Origin: Rahnella sp. AA
Lineage (GTDB): Bacteria; Pseudomonadota; Gammaproteobacteria; Enterobacterales; Enterobacteriaceae
NCBI RefSeq assembly: GCF_002834385.1
Contig: NZ_PITQ01000001.1
Span: 310,001 to 374,000 of the forward strand
Direction: 5' to 3'
DNA length: 64,000 bases
Positions 1 to 8,643 of this stretch are shown piece after piece (position 1 is the first letter of the stretch; each line of letters opens with the position of its first letter). The notes beneath the pieces are model-generated. The model was not told where the DNA came from. It made no database searches and saw only the letters and a list, made by a program, of their open reading frames with translations. The position numbers and the translations under genes were made by a program.

Positions 1-1082
1 CGGTAGAAACTGCCAGCGGCCAAAGCCTGATTTACGATGGTCTGCCGTGGTTTCTTACGGATATGCGCCCGCAAGGTTTTTTGGGGCGTGCCTGGGGGCG
101 TGATATTAATGCCGCGCTGCATTTCCCTGATGACATCAAAAAGTGGACGGAATCGCAGACGCTGGTCGCTCTGGCGAGAGCGGGTGATGAAACGGTGGGT
201 AATTTTATTATTGGCGATATGGCTTATCAGAAATGGTTCCAGAAACCGGAAGAAATCCCGGTGCCTGAAATAGATAAAATCCAGATCTATGAGCGGCTGG
301 CACGGAGAAGCCTGGCCGGAGAAGAAATCGGTTCATCGGCGGGCGGTGAGCAGCCAAAGTTCAGCTGTTACGCAGAACAGGCAGATCGCAGTGCCTCTCA
401 GGTTTTAGTGAAATTTTCGCCTCCGGCAGAGAATGAAAACGCCCAACGCTGGGGAGATCTGTTGCGCGCAGAAGCTCACGCATTGCGGGTATTAAATGAT
501 GCGGGCATTGAGGCGGCGGTTGCTGAAATTTTTACAGGCGGCAGTCAGGAGGTTTTCCTTCAGGTCGGGCGTTTTGACCGGGTGGGGGAGCGCGGTCGTC
601 GCGGTTTGGTTTCACTGGAAGCCGTTGCTGCTGAATTTGGCGGGGGAAATGGAAACTGGTTTTTGACCGCCCAGCAGTTACGCCGGAATAAGATTATTAC
701 GGCACAGACGCTGGATAAAATTGAGCAGGTTTATGCCTTCGGAAAGCTGATTGCCAACAGTGATATGCATCAGGGAAATCTCTCATTCATCGATCCGGCC
801 ATTGATCCCTTAAAACAGGCGCTTTCGATATCGCCGGTTTATGACATGTTACCGATGGCCTTTGCACCGACCAATGCGGGCGTGATGCGGCGCGAAATCA
901 TGACGCTGAATCTCGATCCGCTCGTGTCTAAAGAAAAGTGGCTGGATGCGCAGGTTTGGGCGCTGACATTCTGGGGAAACGTGGCAGGCGATACCGCAAT
1001 AAGTGCTGAATTCCGCCAGCTGGCCAGCGGAATGCGGGCTCAGGTGGCGGCGTTAACGGCGCAGATACAGCGACTGGCCTGA
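1..1082 (+). CDS. yjjJ: HipA-like kinase YjjJ, 5'-truncated by window edge
   Basis: The frame is open from the first complete codon at position 3 to the TGA at 1080-1082, so only the N-terminus is missing. About 359 residues are visible; E. coli YjjJ has about 443. The product resembles HipA-type Ser/Thr kinases. A catalytic-loop-like stretch IANSDMHQGNLSF lies around 750-790, followed by a metal-binding-Asp-like YDMLP around 840. E. coli yjjJ is an orphan HipA homologue without a paired HipB antitoxin next to it, and its place before smp/serB fits this identification. The ATG at 63 is internal, because codons upstream of it continue the same protein (SLIYDGLPWF). It runs tail-to-tail into smp with a 1-base gap. 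Identity is firm from context and motifs; physiological role is not known from sequence. Confidence 0.88.
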   Translation, partial: VETASGQSLIYDGLPWFLTDMRPQGFLGRAWGRDINAALHFPDDIKKWTESQTLVALARAGDETVGNFIIGDMAYQKWFQKPEEIPVPEIDKIQIYERLARRSLAGEEIGSSAGGEQPKFSCYAEQADRSASQVLVKFSPPAENENAQRWGDLLRAEAHALRVLNDAGIEAAVAEIFTGGSQEVFLQVGRFDRVGERGRRGLVSLEAVAAEFGGGNGNWFLTAQQLRRNKIITAQTLDKIEQVYAFGKLIANSDMHQGNLSFIDPAIDPLKQALSISPVYDMLPMAFAPTNAGVMRREIMTLNLDPLVSKEKWLDAQVWALTFWGNVAGDTAISAEFRQLASGMRAQVAALTAQIQRLA

Positions 1083-1083
1083 A

Positions 1084-1872
1084 TCATTTAGGCCGGCTGC
1101 GTTTCAGGCTGCGGTAAGCGGCCTGAGCCGCTTCTTTGGTCTGGGCTTCTGTCGCCGGTTTTGCCTCGGCAACTTCGGCTTCCGGCTCAGGAATATTCAG
1201 CACCGGCGGCGGGCCGAATTCGTCCGTTTCTTCTTCCTGCTCGTCGTCTTCTTTCACCGGTTTACTGGCGGTCAGCAGGAACGGCGATTGCTGCCAGCGC
1301 GAACGGCGGCCCTGCAGCAGCGTACGGGCCAGAATAATACCGACGCCCAGTGCGGCGAGCATCATCAGGCGCAGCAGGTTCGTGGTGTTATCGACCTGCT
1401 TGGATTCGGTGGCCAGCACGTGGGTATCAAGCGTGATACGTAAAAATCCGCTCGGGCCATTTTTATCTTCGATAGGCACCACAATCTGATGATTGAAGTA
1501 GCTGCCCGCGCGTTTGCCATCCAGAGATAAGCGGTCACGCACCGCGACCTGTTCACCGGCGTGTGCGACCAGAGAGCCGTCCGATTCGTAAACGCTGGCA
1601 TCGAGAATGCGACTACCATCAGTAAGCTGACTTAAAATAGTGGAAATTTGTGCGATATCCGCGCCATCATTGTTGCTGTCCATCAGCGGGGCGAGCGAAA
1701 ATGCCACCTGTTTGGCCAGTGTCTGGGCAAGTTGTTCCACCTGGGTTGATCTTGCCAGTTGGTGCCCCAGGCTGAAGTAGGATGCGCCTTGCATCAGAAT
1801 GACTAATAACGCCAGACTTATCAGTACGATAGCTGCACGATGCAGGCGAAATTTAAGTTTGGCCCTGGCCAT
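1084..1872 (-). CDS. smp: Inner-membrane protein Smp (YtjB) with extended acidic C-terminus
   Basis: A 262-residue protein with two membrane segments (about residues 13-30 and 164-186) enclosing a periplasmic domain of some 130 residues. This is the architecture of Smp/YtjB, which lies divergent from serB in E. coli. The E. coli protein is about 214 residues. The extra length is a cytoplasmic tail (about 200-262) rich in Glu, Pro and Ala that ends in a basic YRSLKRSRPK. No enzymatic motif is visible. The periplasmic domain resembles the sensory part of membrane receptors but lacks a downstream HAMP, kinase or cyclase domain. Its start at 1872 lies about 150 bases from the serB start, so the two genes share a divergent promoter region. 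Molecular function is unknown. Confidence 0.85.
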   Translation of the reverse strand: MARAKLKFRLHRAAIVLISLALLVILMQGASYFSLGHQLARSTQVEQLAQTLAKQVAFSLAPLMDSNNDGADIAQISTILSQLTDGSRILDASVYESDGSLVAHAGEQVAVRDRLSLDGKRAGSYFNHQIVVPIEDKNGPSGFLRITLDTHVLATESKQVDNTTNLLRLMMLAALGVGIILARTLLQGRRSRWQQSPFLLTASKPVKEDDEQEEETDEFGPPPVLNIPEPEAEVAEAKPATEAQTKEAAQAAYRSLKRSRPK

Positions 1873-2020
1873 TCTGTTTCCTTGCGTTTTTCGATGACTT
1901 TAATGTTGCCAGAAGCGGCCGCGATAAGGTAGCTTGATGCCAGTTTTTATCGGCGTTACCTCTGCCTTTTCACCCGTTTTATTAACCATCGTTTTAACAA
2001 AACAATCTACCGGAGTCATC

Positions 2021-2986
2021 ATGCCAAACAGTCTGACCTATTGCGATCTTCCTGCGGAGATCCATCAATGGCCGGGACTTCCCCTTTCACTGAGCGGTGA
2101 TGAAGTCATGCCGCTCGATTACCGGGCAGGGCACACCGGATGGCTGCTCTACGGTAGAAAACTCGATAAAACGAGCATTACGCAGTTCCAGCGCCGCTTA
2201 GGTCGCGCTCTGGTGATTGTCAGCGCCTGGGAGGTCGAAGGATATCAGGTCGTGCGCCTTGCAGGCTCCCTGACGGCTGATGCACAGCGTCTGGCCGAAT
2301 CTTTCGAATTCGATGTCACGCAACTGGGTAAAGTGCCGTATCTGCGCACGCCGGGTTTGCTGGTGATGGACATGGATTCTACCGCGATTGAGATTGAATG
2401 CATCGACGAAATTGCCAAACTGGCGGGCGTCGGTGAGCAGGTGGCAGAAGTCACCGAACGCGCTATGCGTGGCGAGCTGGATTTCTCCGCCAGCCTGCGT
2501 CAGCGCGTTGCGACACTTAAAGACGCTGATGCCGGAATTCTTGAGCAGGTGCGTCAGACGTTACCGCTGATGCCGGGGCTGACAGTAATGGTTCAGCGCT
2601 TGCAGGAGGCGGGCTGGCATGTGGCTATCGCTTCTGGCGGATTTACCTACTACGCCGAATATCTGCGTGACCAGCTGAACCTGGCCGATGTGGCAGCAAA
2701 TGAGCTGGAAGTTCGCGACGGTAAGCTGACCGGACGTGTGATCGGGCCAATTGTTGATGCCCAATACAAAGCCGATACGCTGCTAAAACTGGCGGAAAAA
2801 CTGGGCATTTCTCAGGAGCAAACTATCGCAATCGGCGATGGCGCCAATGATCTCAAAATGATGGCCGTTGCGGGGATGGGCATTGCTTATCACGCGAAAC
2901 CGAAAGTGTATGAACAGGCTGCCGTTTGCATCCGTCATGCTGATCTTTTAGGGGTGCTGTGTATTCTCAGCGGCAGTCAGTCTTAA
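2021..2986 (+). CDS. serB: Phosphoserine phosphatase SerB
   Basis: Final step of L-serine synthesis: hydrolysis of O-phospho-L-serine in the cytoplasm. The 321-residue product is a HAD-superfamily phosphatase. The nucleophile motif MDMDST is at about residues 116-121 (Asp117 and Asp119), motif II IASGG at about 203-207, and motif IV GDGANDL at about 272-278. The N-terminal 100 residues form the regulatory (ACT-like) domain of enterobacterial SerB. The start is placed at ATG 2021, because MPNSLTYCDLP matches the start of E. coli SerB and CGGAG lies at 2011-2015. An in-frame ATG at 1934 would add 29 non-conserved residues. radA follows after 20 bases, and with nadR forms the conserved serB-radA-nadR cluster. 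Confidence 0.97.
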   Translation: MPNSLTYCDLPAEIHQWPGLPLSLSGDEVMPLDYRAGHTGWLLYGRKLDKTSITQFQRRLGRALVIVSAWEVEGYQVVRLAGSLTADAQRLAESFEFDVTQLGKVPYLRTPGLLVMDMDSTAIEIECIDEIAKLAGVGEQVAEVTERAMRGELDFSASLRQRVATLKDADAGILEQVRQTLPLMPGLTVMVQRLQEAGWHVAIASGGFTYYAEYLRDQLNLADVAANELEVRDGKLTGRVIGPIVDAQYKADTLLKLAEKLGISQEQTIAIGDGANDLKMMAVAGMGIAYHAKPKVYEQAAVCIRHADLLGVLCILSGSQS

Positions 2987-3006
2987 TAAAAATAAAGAGG
3001 TAAGTT

Positions 3007-4389
3007 GTGGCGAAAGCAGCAAAACGTGCATTTGTGTGTAATGAATGTGGCGCAGATTATCCGCGCTGGCAGGGGCAGTGCAGTGCGTGTCAGGCCTGGA
3101 ACAGCATTACTGAAATCCGTTTAGCGGCTTCCCCGACTGTGGCGCGCAACGAGCGTCTGACCGGTTACGCGGGTGATGCAGGCGTCAGCCGCGTGCAAAA
3201 ACTCTCTGATATCAGCCTCGATGAACTTCCGCGTTTCAGCACCGGTTTTAAGGAATTTGACCGCGTGCTGGGCGGCGGCGTGGTGCCCGGCAGTGCGATT
3301 CTTATCGGCGGTAATCCGGGCGCGGGCAAAAGTACGCTGTTGCTGCAAATTTTGTGTCACCTCAGCGAAAACATGAAAACCCTGTACGTCACCGGCGAAG
3401 AATCACTGCAACAGGTGGCGATGCGCGCGCACCGTCTGGGTTTACCGACGTCGAATATGAACATGTTGTCGGAAACCAGCATTGAACAGATTTGCGAAAT
3501 TGCCGACAAAGAACAGCCGAAACTGATGGTGATTGACTCCATTCAGGTGATGCACATGGCGGACATTCAGTCATCGCCGGGCACTGTCGCACAGGTGCGC
3601 GAAACCGCCGCCTATCTCACCCGCTTCGCTAAAACGCGTGGCGTGGCAATCGTGATGGTCGGCCACGTTACCAAAGACGGATCGCTGGCCGGGCCAAAAG
3701 TGCTCGAACACTGCATCGACTGTTCGGTGCTGCTTGACGGCGATGCCGACTCGCGTTTTCGTACCTTACGCAGCCATAAAAACCGCTTCGGCGCAGTAAA
3801 TGAACTGGGCGTATTTGCCATGACCGAGCAGGGCTTGCGCGAAGTCAGTAATCCGTCGGCCATTTTCCTGAGCCGTGGCGATGAAATTACGTCGGGCAGT
3901 TCGGTGATGGTGCTGTGGGAAGGAACGCGGCCATTGCTGGTTGAAGTACAGGCGCTGGTTGATCACTCGATGATGGGAAACCCGCGTCGCGTAGCCGTCG
4001 GGCTTGAGCAGAACCGGCTGGCGATCCTGCTGGCGGTTTTGCACCGCCACGGTGGTTTGCAGATGGCGGATCAGGACGTGTTTGTGAACGTCGTGGGGGG
4101 CGTGAAAGTGACGGAAACCAGTGCGGATCTCGCGCTGCTGCTGTCGCTGGTGTCCAGCCTGCGTGACCGTCCGTTGCCGCAAGATTTAGTGGTCTTTGGC
4201 GAAGTGGGGCTGGCAGGCGAAATTCGTCCGGTGCCGAGTGGTCAGGAACGTATCACTGAAGCGGCGAAACACGGATTTAAACGTGCCATCGTGCCGCATG
4301 CTAACGTACCAAAAAAAGCGCCTGCGGGGATGCAGGTGTTTGGCGTGAAAAAACTGGCAGATGCGCTGGCTATCCTCGACGATTTGTAA
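3007..4389 (+). CDS. radA: DNA repair and recombination ATPase RadA
   Basis: A 460-residue RecA-like protein acting in branch migration and processing of recombination intermediates. It has an N-terminal C4 zinc finger (Cys11, Cys14, Cys25, Cys28), Walker A GGNPGAGKST at about 101-110, and the RadA-specific KNRFG motif at 258-262. The C-terminal Lon-like domain (about 285-460) carries a GEVGLAGEIRPV stretch. The start is the GTG at 3007, which gives the conserved N-terminus MAKAAKRAFVCNECG; AGAGG at 2996-3000 serves as its ribosome-binding site. Length matches E. coli RadA (460). It lies 20 bases after serB and is probably co-transcribed with it. nadR follows after 85 bases. Confidence 0.97.
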   Translation: MAKAAKRAFVCNECGADYPRWQGQCSACQAWNSITEIRLAASPTVARNERLTGYAGDAGVSRVQKLSDISLDELPRFSTGFKEFDRVLGGGVVPGSAILIGGNPGAGKSTLLLQILCHLSENMKTLYVTGEESLQQVAMRAHRLGLPTSNMNMLSETSIEQICEIADKEQPKLMVIDSIQVMHMADIQSSPGTVAQVRETAAYLTRFAKTRGVAIVMVGHVTKDGSLAGPKVLEHCIDCSVLLDGDADSRFRTLRSHKNRFGAVNELGVFAMTEQGLREVSNPSAIFLSRGDEITSGSSVMVLWEGTRPLLVEVQALVDHSMMGNPRRVAVGLEQNRLAILLAVLHRHGGLQMADQDVFVNVVGGVKVTETSADLALLLSLVSSLRDRPLPQDLVVFGEVGLAGEIRPVPSGQERITEAAKHGFKRAIVPHANVPKKAPAGMQVFGVKKLADALAILDDL

Positions 4390-4429
4390 CGGTTGTCTGG
4401 TGTTCTTCGGCTATGCCTTTGTGCTATTT

Positions 4430-4450
4430 TTTGTTTAACTATTTTGTTTA
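4430..4450. promoter_or_regulatory. Direct repeat TTTGTTTA in the radA-nadR gap (possible operator)
   Basis: TTTGTTTA occurs at 4430-4437 and again at 4443-4450, a 13-base period, just before the nadR start. TGTTTA is the half-site of the NadR operator (TGTTTA-N6-TAAACA), but here the halves are direct rather than inverted, so autoregulation is only a guess. Confidence 0.3.
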
Positions 4451-4474
4451 GTAAAGCAAACCTGGGGACAAGGC

Positions 4475-5734
4475 ATGTCACAGTTCGACTATCTAAAAAC
4501 CGCGATTAAACAACAGGGACGCACGCTGCAACAGGTGGCCGAGGCCAGCGGGATGACCAAGGGTTATCTCAGCCAGCTGTTGAATGCAAAGATAAAAAGC
4601 CCCAGCGCTCAAAAGCTGGAGGCGCTGCATCGCTTCCTTGATCTTGAGTTTCCCCGCCGCGAAAAGAATATCGGCGTGGTGTTTGGTAAGTTTTATCCGC
4701 TGCACACCGGCCATATTTATCTGATTCAGCGCGCCTGCAGTCAGGTCGATGAACTCCATATCATCATGGGTTATGACGAACCCCGTGACCGCGAGCTATT
4801 CGAGAACAGCTCGATGTCTCAGCAGCCAACGGTCAGTGACCGTCTGCGCTGGCTATTGCAGACGTTCAAATACCAGAAAAATATTCGTATTCATGCCTTT
4901 AATGAAGAAGGTATGGAGCCGTATCCGCACGGCTGGGATGTCTGGGGGCGGGGCATCAAGGAGTTCATGCGCCAGAAAGGCATTGAACCCAATACCATTT
5001 ATTCCAGTGAGGAGGCCGACGCACCGCAGTATCGCGAACATCTGGGGATTGAAACGGTGCTGATCGACCCGAAACGCTCCTTTATGAATATCAGCGGCCG
5101 TCAGATACGTCAGGATCCTTTCCGCTACTGGGATTATATTCCGACGGAAGTGAAGCCGTTCTTCGTGCGCACCGTGGCGATTCTGGGCGGCGAATCCAGC
5201 GGGAAATCGACGCTGGTCAATAAATTAGCCAACATTTTCAACACCACCAGCGCCTGGGAATATGGCCGTGATTACGTCTTCTCGCACCTCGGTGGCGATG
5301 AAATGGCGCTGCAATATTCCGACTACGACAAAATCGCACTCGGTCAGGCACAGTACATTGATTTTGCAGTGAAATATGCCAATAAAGTGGCGTTTATTGA
5401 TACCGATTTTCTGACGACACAGGCGTTTTGTAAAAAGTACGAAGGGCGCGAGCATCCGTTTGTTCAGGCTCTGATGGACGAATACAAATTCGATCTGGTG
5501 ATCTTGCTGGAAAATAACACGCCGTGGGTGGCTGATGGCCTGCGCAGTCTGGGAAGTACAACCGACCGCATGTCATTCCAGAATTTGCTTATCGATATGC
5601 TTAAACAGAACAATGTGGATTATGTTCACGTTGAATCTTCAGATTACGACCAGCGTTTCCTCGAATGCGTGGAGCTGGTGAGAAACATGCTGGCTGCTGA
5701 TACCAGCCGGCTGAATGACCCCACTGCAAACTGA
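4475..5734 (+). CDS. nadR: Trifunctional NAD biosynthesis regulator NadR
   Basis: A 419-residue protein with three parts. Residues 1-60 are a helix-turn-helix repressor domain (GMTKGYLSQLLNAKI). Next is an NMN adenylyltransferase domain with GKFYPLHTGH (HxGH at 77-80) and an ISGRQIR signature. The C-terminal ribosylnicotinamide kinase domain has Walker A GGESSGKST at about 238-246. In E. coli it represses nadA, nadB, pncB and related genes when NAD is plentiful, and salvages nicotinamide riboside. The protein is slightly longer than the E. coli one (about 410) at the C-terminus. A strong rho-independent terminator closes the cluster 20 bases after the stop. In E. coli ettA comes next; here about 4.9 kb of other genes intervene. 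Confidence 0.96.
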   Translation: MSQFDYLKTAIKQQGRTLQQVAEASGMTKGYLSQLLNAKIKSPSAQKLEALHRFLDLEFPRREKNIGVVFGKFYPLHTGHIYLIQRACSQVDELHIIMGYDEPRDRELFENSSMSQQPTVSDRLRWLLQTFKYQKNIRIHAFNEEGMEPYPHGWDVWGRGIKEFMRQKGIEPNTIYSSEEADAPQYREHLGIETVLIDPKRSFMNISGRQIRQDPFRYWDYIPTEVKPFFVRTVAILGGESSGKSTLVNKLANIFNTTSAWEYGRDYVFSHLGGDEMALQYSDYDKIALGQAQYIDFAVKYANKVAFIDTDFLTTQAFCKKYEGREHPFVQALMDEYKFDLVILLENNTPWVADGLRSLGSTTDRMSFQNLLIDMLKQNNVDYVHVESSDYDQRFLECVELVRNMLAADTSRLNDPTAN

Positions 5735-5753
5735 CCTGTTTTGCGGAAAGACT

Positions 5754-5786
5754 AAAGCGTCTGTTCTACAAAACAGACGCTTTTTT
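5754..5786 (+). terminator. Rho-independent terminator after nadR
   Basis: A perfect 12-bp stem (AAAGCGTCTGTT at 5754-5765 with AACAGACGCTTT at 5772-5783), a 6-base loop and a T-run at 5781-5786. Confidence 0.92.
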
Positions 5787-6122
5787 ATCGCTGCTATTTT
5801 TATAATTCAGCGTTCATGTCCTTATTAATTATTCACACTATGAATAATTTTCGATTCTATATTTTATATAATTATTAATAAATTCATCTGATTGCACCTG
5901 TATCAGATTTTAATTAATTCAGCGTGTAACAGCCGGAATTAAAAAATGCCGTTGTATCAATGCATTGGTTTGTCTGGTTTTGGCCGACATTTTATTGCGC
6001 ATTTTATGCGTAAATCTCATTTGCGAAATAAAAATAGAGTGTCGTCCGTTGAGTTTTATTTGTCCGATTATACTCATTCATTGTGCCTCTCATTCCGGCT
6101 GAGGCTTTTTAAGGTGATCCGA
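5787..6122. other. AT-rich intergenic region before the DUF3300 gene
   Basis: About 336 bases, strongly AT-rich in the first half. No conserved gene or RNA is recognised. The frame of the next gene is open from 5946, but that stretch encodes no signal-like or conserved N-terminus. The region most likely carries the promoter and leader of the DUF3300-DUF2950 pair; AAGGTG at 6111-6116 is the ribosome-binding site of the start at 6123. Confidence 0.5.
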
Positions 6123-7703
6123 ATGAATTTATCATTCAAACCCTGGGGTATCGCAGTCGTGTGCAGTGCAGGCGCTTTTGCTCTTGCCAGCGTGATGTTC
6201 ATGCAGGGCTGGCTTCCGGCTCGTAGTCAGGCTGAAACCACCGTTCAGACTACGTCGCCTGCGCCACCCGCTGCGGCACCTGTTGTTGCCGTTCCTCCGC
6301 CCGCAACTCCCGTTACGCCCCCTGCATTTTCGCAGGCACAGCTCGATCAGTGGGTTGCGCCCGTGGCGCTTTATCCTGACAGCCTGCTTTCACAGGTGCT
6401 GATGGCATCAACTTATCCGACCAACGTTATTCAGGCCGTGCAGTGGTCGCGTGATCATCCGCAAAGCCAGGGCGATGCAGCGGTTACCTCTGTGGCGAAC
6501 GAACCCTGGGATCCGAGTGTGAAATCGCTGGTCGCGTTCCCGCAATTGCTTGCGCTGATGGGCGAAGATCCTGCCTGGGTACAAAACCTCGGTAACGCTT
6601 TTCTGGCACAGCCGGACGATGTGATGAACACCGTGCAGAAATTTCGCGAAGTCGCGCAAAAGAGCGGAGCACTGAAAAGTACACCGCAACAGACGGTGAC
6701 GGTAAAGCCTAAACCGGTGGCACAGGCCAGCTCAACGACGTCGGTGCAAAGCGTGCCAGCACAACAGACGATCATTATTGAATCCGCTGACCCGCAGGTG
6801 GTGTATGTGCCCAGCTATAATCCGAACGTGGTTTATGGCACCTGGGCGACACCGGCCTATCCGCCTGTTTATCTTCCTCCTCCTCCCGGACAACAGTTTG
6901 TGAACGGCATGGCGTCCGGCATCGGTTTTGGCGTTGGTGTCGCGGCAACCTATGCGATTTTCGGTGGTATTGATTGGGACGACGATCATCATCACGATGA
7001 CGGACATCACGGCGGTTCGCCCAACAATTACGTCAACGTAAACGTCAATAATTACAACCGGATATCCGGCAATAATAACAACGCGGTTAACCATTCAGGC
7101 TCAGCGGCGACACAGGGCTGGCAGCATAATCCGGCTTTCAACGCGGGTGCTCCGAATTACAGGGCGAACCTGAACGGAGCGACGCAAAATCAGGCACTGA
7201 ACAATGTGGCGCAGCGTAATAATTATCGTGGTTTTGACGGCAACCCTGGCGTACAAAATAACCTGAGCGGTCAGACGATGGATCAGCGACGTCAGCAGGC
7301 CGCTTCGGTGATGAATCACCATGAGGGAAATCTGTCGGGTGCGACGCATTCCGCTACGGGGGCGGCTTCTGCCAGCCGGGCCGCTGCGAATTTGGATAAT
7401 CGTCAGGCATCCGGTCGTCCGTTGTCTCAGCAGCATCAGACACAAAACCTCCAGCAGCATCAGGCGTTAAACCGTCAGCAAAACGGCAACCAGAACGCCC
7501 TGCGTGGCGGAAATCAGCAACAAAGGCAGAACTTCCATCAGGCCAGCAATATGCCGCGCAGCACGGCATTCAGCGGAAATTCGAGCCGCGCGCCGTCATG
7601 GCAACAGCAGCAGGCGCGCGGTAATCAGAGCCGCCAGCAGATGCAAAACTTCCAGCATGCACGCCCGGCGAACGCGGAACCGGTTCATTTTCACCGCCGC
7701 TAG
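6123..7703 (+). CDS. Exported DUF3300 (YacH-like) protein
   Basis: A 526-residue protein of the DUF3300 family, to which E. coli YacH belongs; function unknown. The start at ATG 6123 is preferred because AAGGTG precedes it and the product then opens with a hydrophobic signal or anchor segment (about residues 7-30). A Pro/Ala-rich linker (about 38-65) follows, then the conserved domain with WVAPVALYPDSLLSQVLMAS and YVPSYNPNVVYGTW, a glycine-rich hydrophobic stretch (about 259-285), and a His/Asp cluster DDDHHHDDGHH at about 286-296 that could bind metal. The last 225 residues are low-complexity Asn/Gln/Ala. It lies 17 bases before a DUF2950 gene and almost certainly shares a transcript with it. 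Absent from this position in E. coli. Confidence 0.8.
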   Translation: MNLSFKPWGIAVVCSAGAFALASVMFMQGWLPARSQAETTVQTTSPAPPAAAPVVAVPPPATPVTPPAFSQAQLDQWVAPVALYPDSLLSQVLMASTYPTNVIQAVQWSRDHPQSQGDAAVTSVANEPWDPSVKSLVAFPQLLALMGEDPAWVQNLGNAFLAQPDDVMNTVQKFREVAQKSGALKSTPQQTVTVKPKPVAQASSTTSVQSVPAQQTIIIESADPQVVYVPSYNPNVVYGTWATPAYPPVYLPPPPGQQFVNGMASGIGFGVGVAATYAIFGGIDWDDDHHHDDGHHGGSPNNYVNVNVNNYNRISGNNNNAVNHSGSAATQGWQHNPAFNAGAPNYRANLNGATQNQALNNVAQRNNYRGFDGNPGVQNNLSGQTMDQRRQQAASVMNHHEGNLSGATHSATGAASASRAAANLDNRQASGRPLSQQHQTQNLQQHQALNRQQNGNQNALRGGNQQQRQNFHQASNMPRSTAFSGNSSRAPSWQQQQARGNQSRQQMQNFQHARPANAEPVHFHRR

Positions 7704-7720
7704 GCTTACGAGGAAAAGCC

Positions 7721-8578
7721 ATGAAGATATTACGTAACATTGTGATTTGCACCAGCCTGTTCGCCCTGCCTCTGGCGGGGTTTGCGCAGCAGGCATTTTC
7801 CCGCCCGGAGCTGGCAGCGCAGGCGCTGGTGAAAGCGACGCAGGCGCATGACGATAAGGCGCTGGGGAAAATTCTCGGCAGCGACTGGCAGGTTTATCTG
7901 CCGAAAAAAGATGTCGATCCCGATGAAGTGGCGCGCTTTCTGCGTGACTGGAATGTCAGCCACAAAATTGTTGAACAGGGCGATATTGCGCATCTGAACG
8001 TCGGGGAAGAAAACTGGCAGTTACCGATCCCGATGAAACGCACGGCGCAGGGCTGGGAATTCGATGTGGTGGCGGGCACGGCAGAAATTGAAACCCGCAC
8101 CATTGGTCGCAACGAACTCTCGGCGATGCAGGCGGTTTCGGCTTATGCCGACGCACAACATGAATATCAGCTGAGCGCCGGGCAATTTGCTCAGAAGATT
8201 ATCAGCACCGGCGGGCAGCACGACGGGTTGTACTGGCCGGTCAAAGAAGGCGACGCGCCAAGCCCGCTCGGGCCTGCTTTCGGTCAGGATCAGCCGGGCA
8301 CCGATTATCACGGCTACTACTACCGCATTCTCACCGCGCAGGGCGGAAACGCCAGCGGCGGGGCGCACAGTTACATCGAAAACGGAAAAATGACTCAGGG
8401 TTTTGCGCTCATCGCGTGGCCGGTGGTTTACGGCCATACCGGTATCACCAGTTTTATGATTAATCAGCAAGGCGATGTGTATCAGCAGGATTTAGGTGCG
8501 AACACCGATGCTGTGGCGCGGGCGCTGACGGCGTTTGATCCGGATGCTAAATGGCAGAAGGTTGATGACGGCGAATAG
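7721..8578 (+). CDS. Exported DUF2950 protein
   Basis: A 285-residue protein with a clear Sec signal peptide (about residues 1-22, cleavage near GFA-QQ), matching the DUF2950 family in length and in motifs such as GTDYHGYYYRIL and GGAHSYIENGKMTQGFALIAWP. DUF2950 genes are often found next to DUF3300 genes, as here, so the two probably act together in the periplasm or at the envelope; no activity is established. Start ATG 7721 with AGGAAAAG upstream. A hairpin terminator follows 21 bases after the stop. Confidence 0.82.
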   Translation: MKILRNIVICTSLFALPLAGFAQQAFSRPELAAQALVKATQAHDDKALGKILGSDWQVYLPKKDVDPDEVARFLRDWNVSHKIVEQGDIAHLNVGEENWQLPIPMKRTAQGWEFDVVAGTAEIETRTIGRNELSAMQAVSAYADAQHEYQLSAGQFAQKIISTGGQHDGLYWPVKEGDAPSPLGPAFGQDQPGTDYHGYYYRILTAQGGNASGGAHSYIENGKMTQGFALIAWPVVYGHTGITSFMINQQGDVYQQDLGANTDAVARALTAFDPDAKWQKVDDGE

Positions 8579-8599
8579 TCACAATGCAGGACAAAAAAG

Positions 8600-8632
8600 A
8601 ACCCCGCCATGAAAATTGCGGGGTTTTGCTTT
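8600..8632 (+). terminator. Terminator between DUF2950 gene and MDR gene
   Basis: AACCCCGC (8600-8607) pairs with GCGGGGTT (8618-8625) and is followed by TTGCTTTT. It is preceded by an A-run at 8593-8598, so it may also serve the convergent minus-strand gene. Confidence 0.85.
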
Positions 8633-8643
8633 TACAGAAGAAG

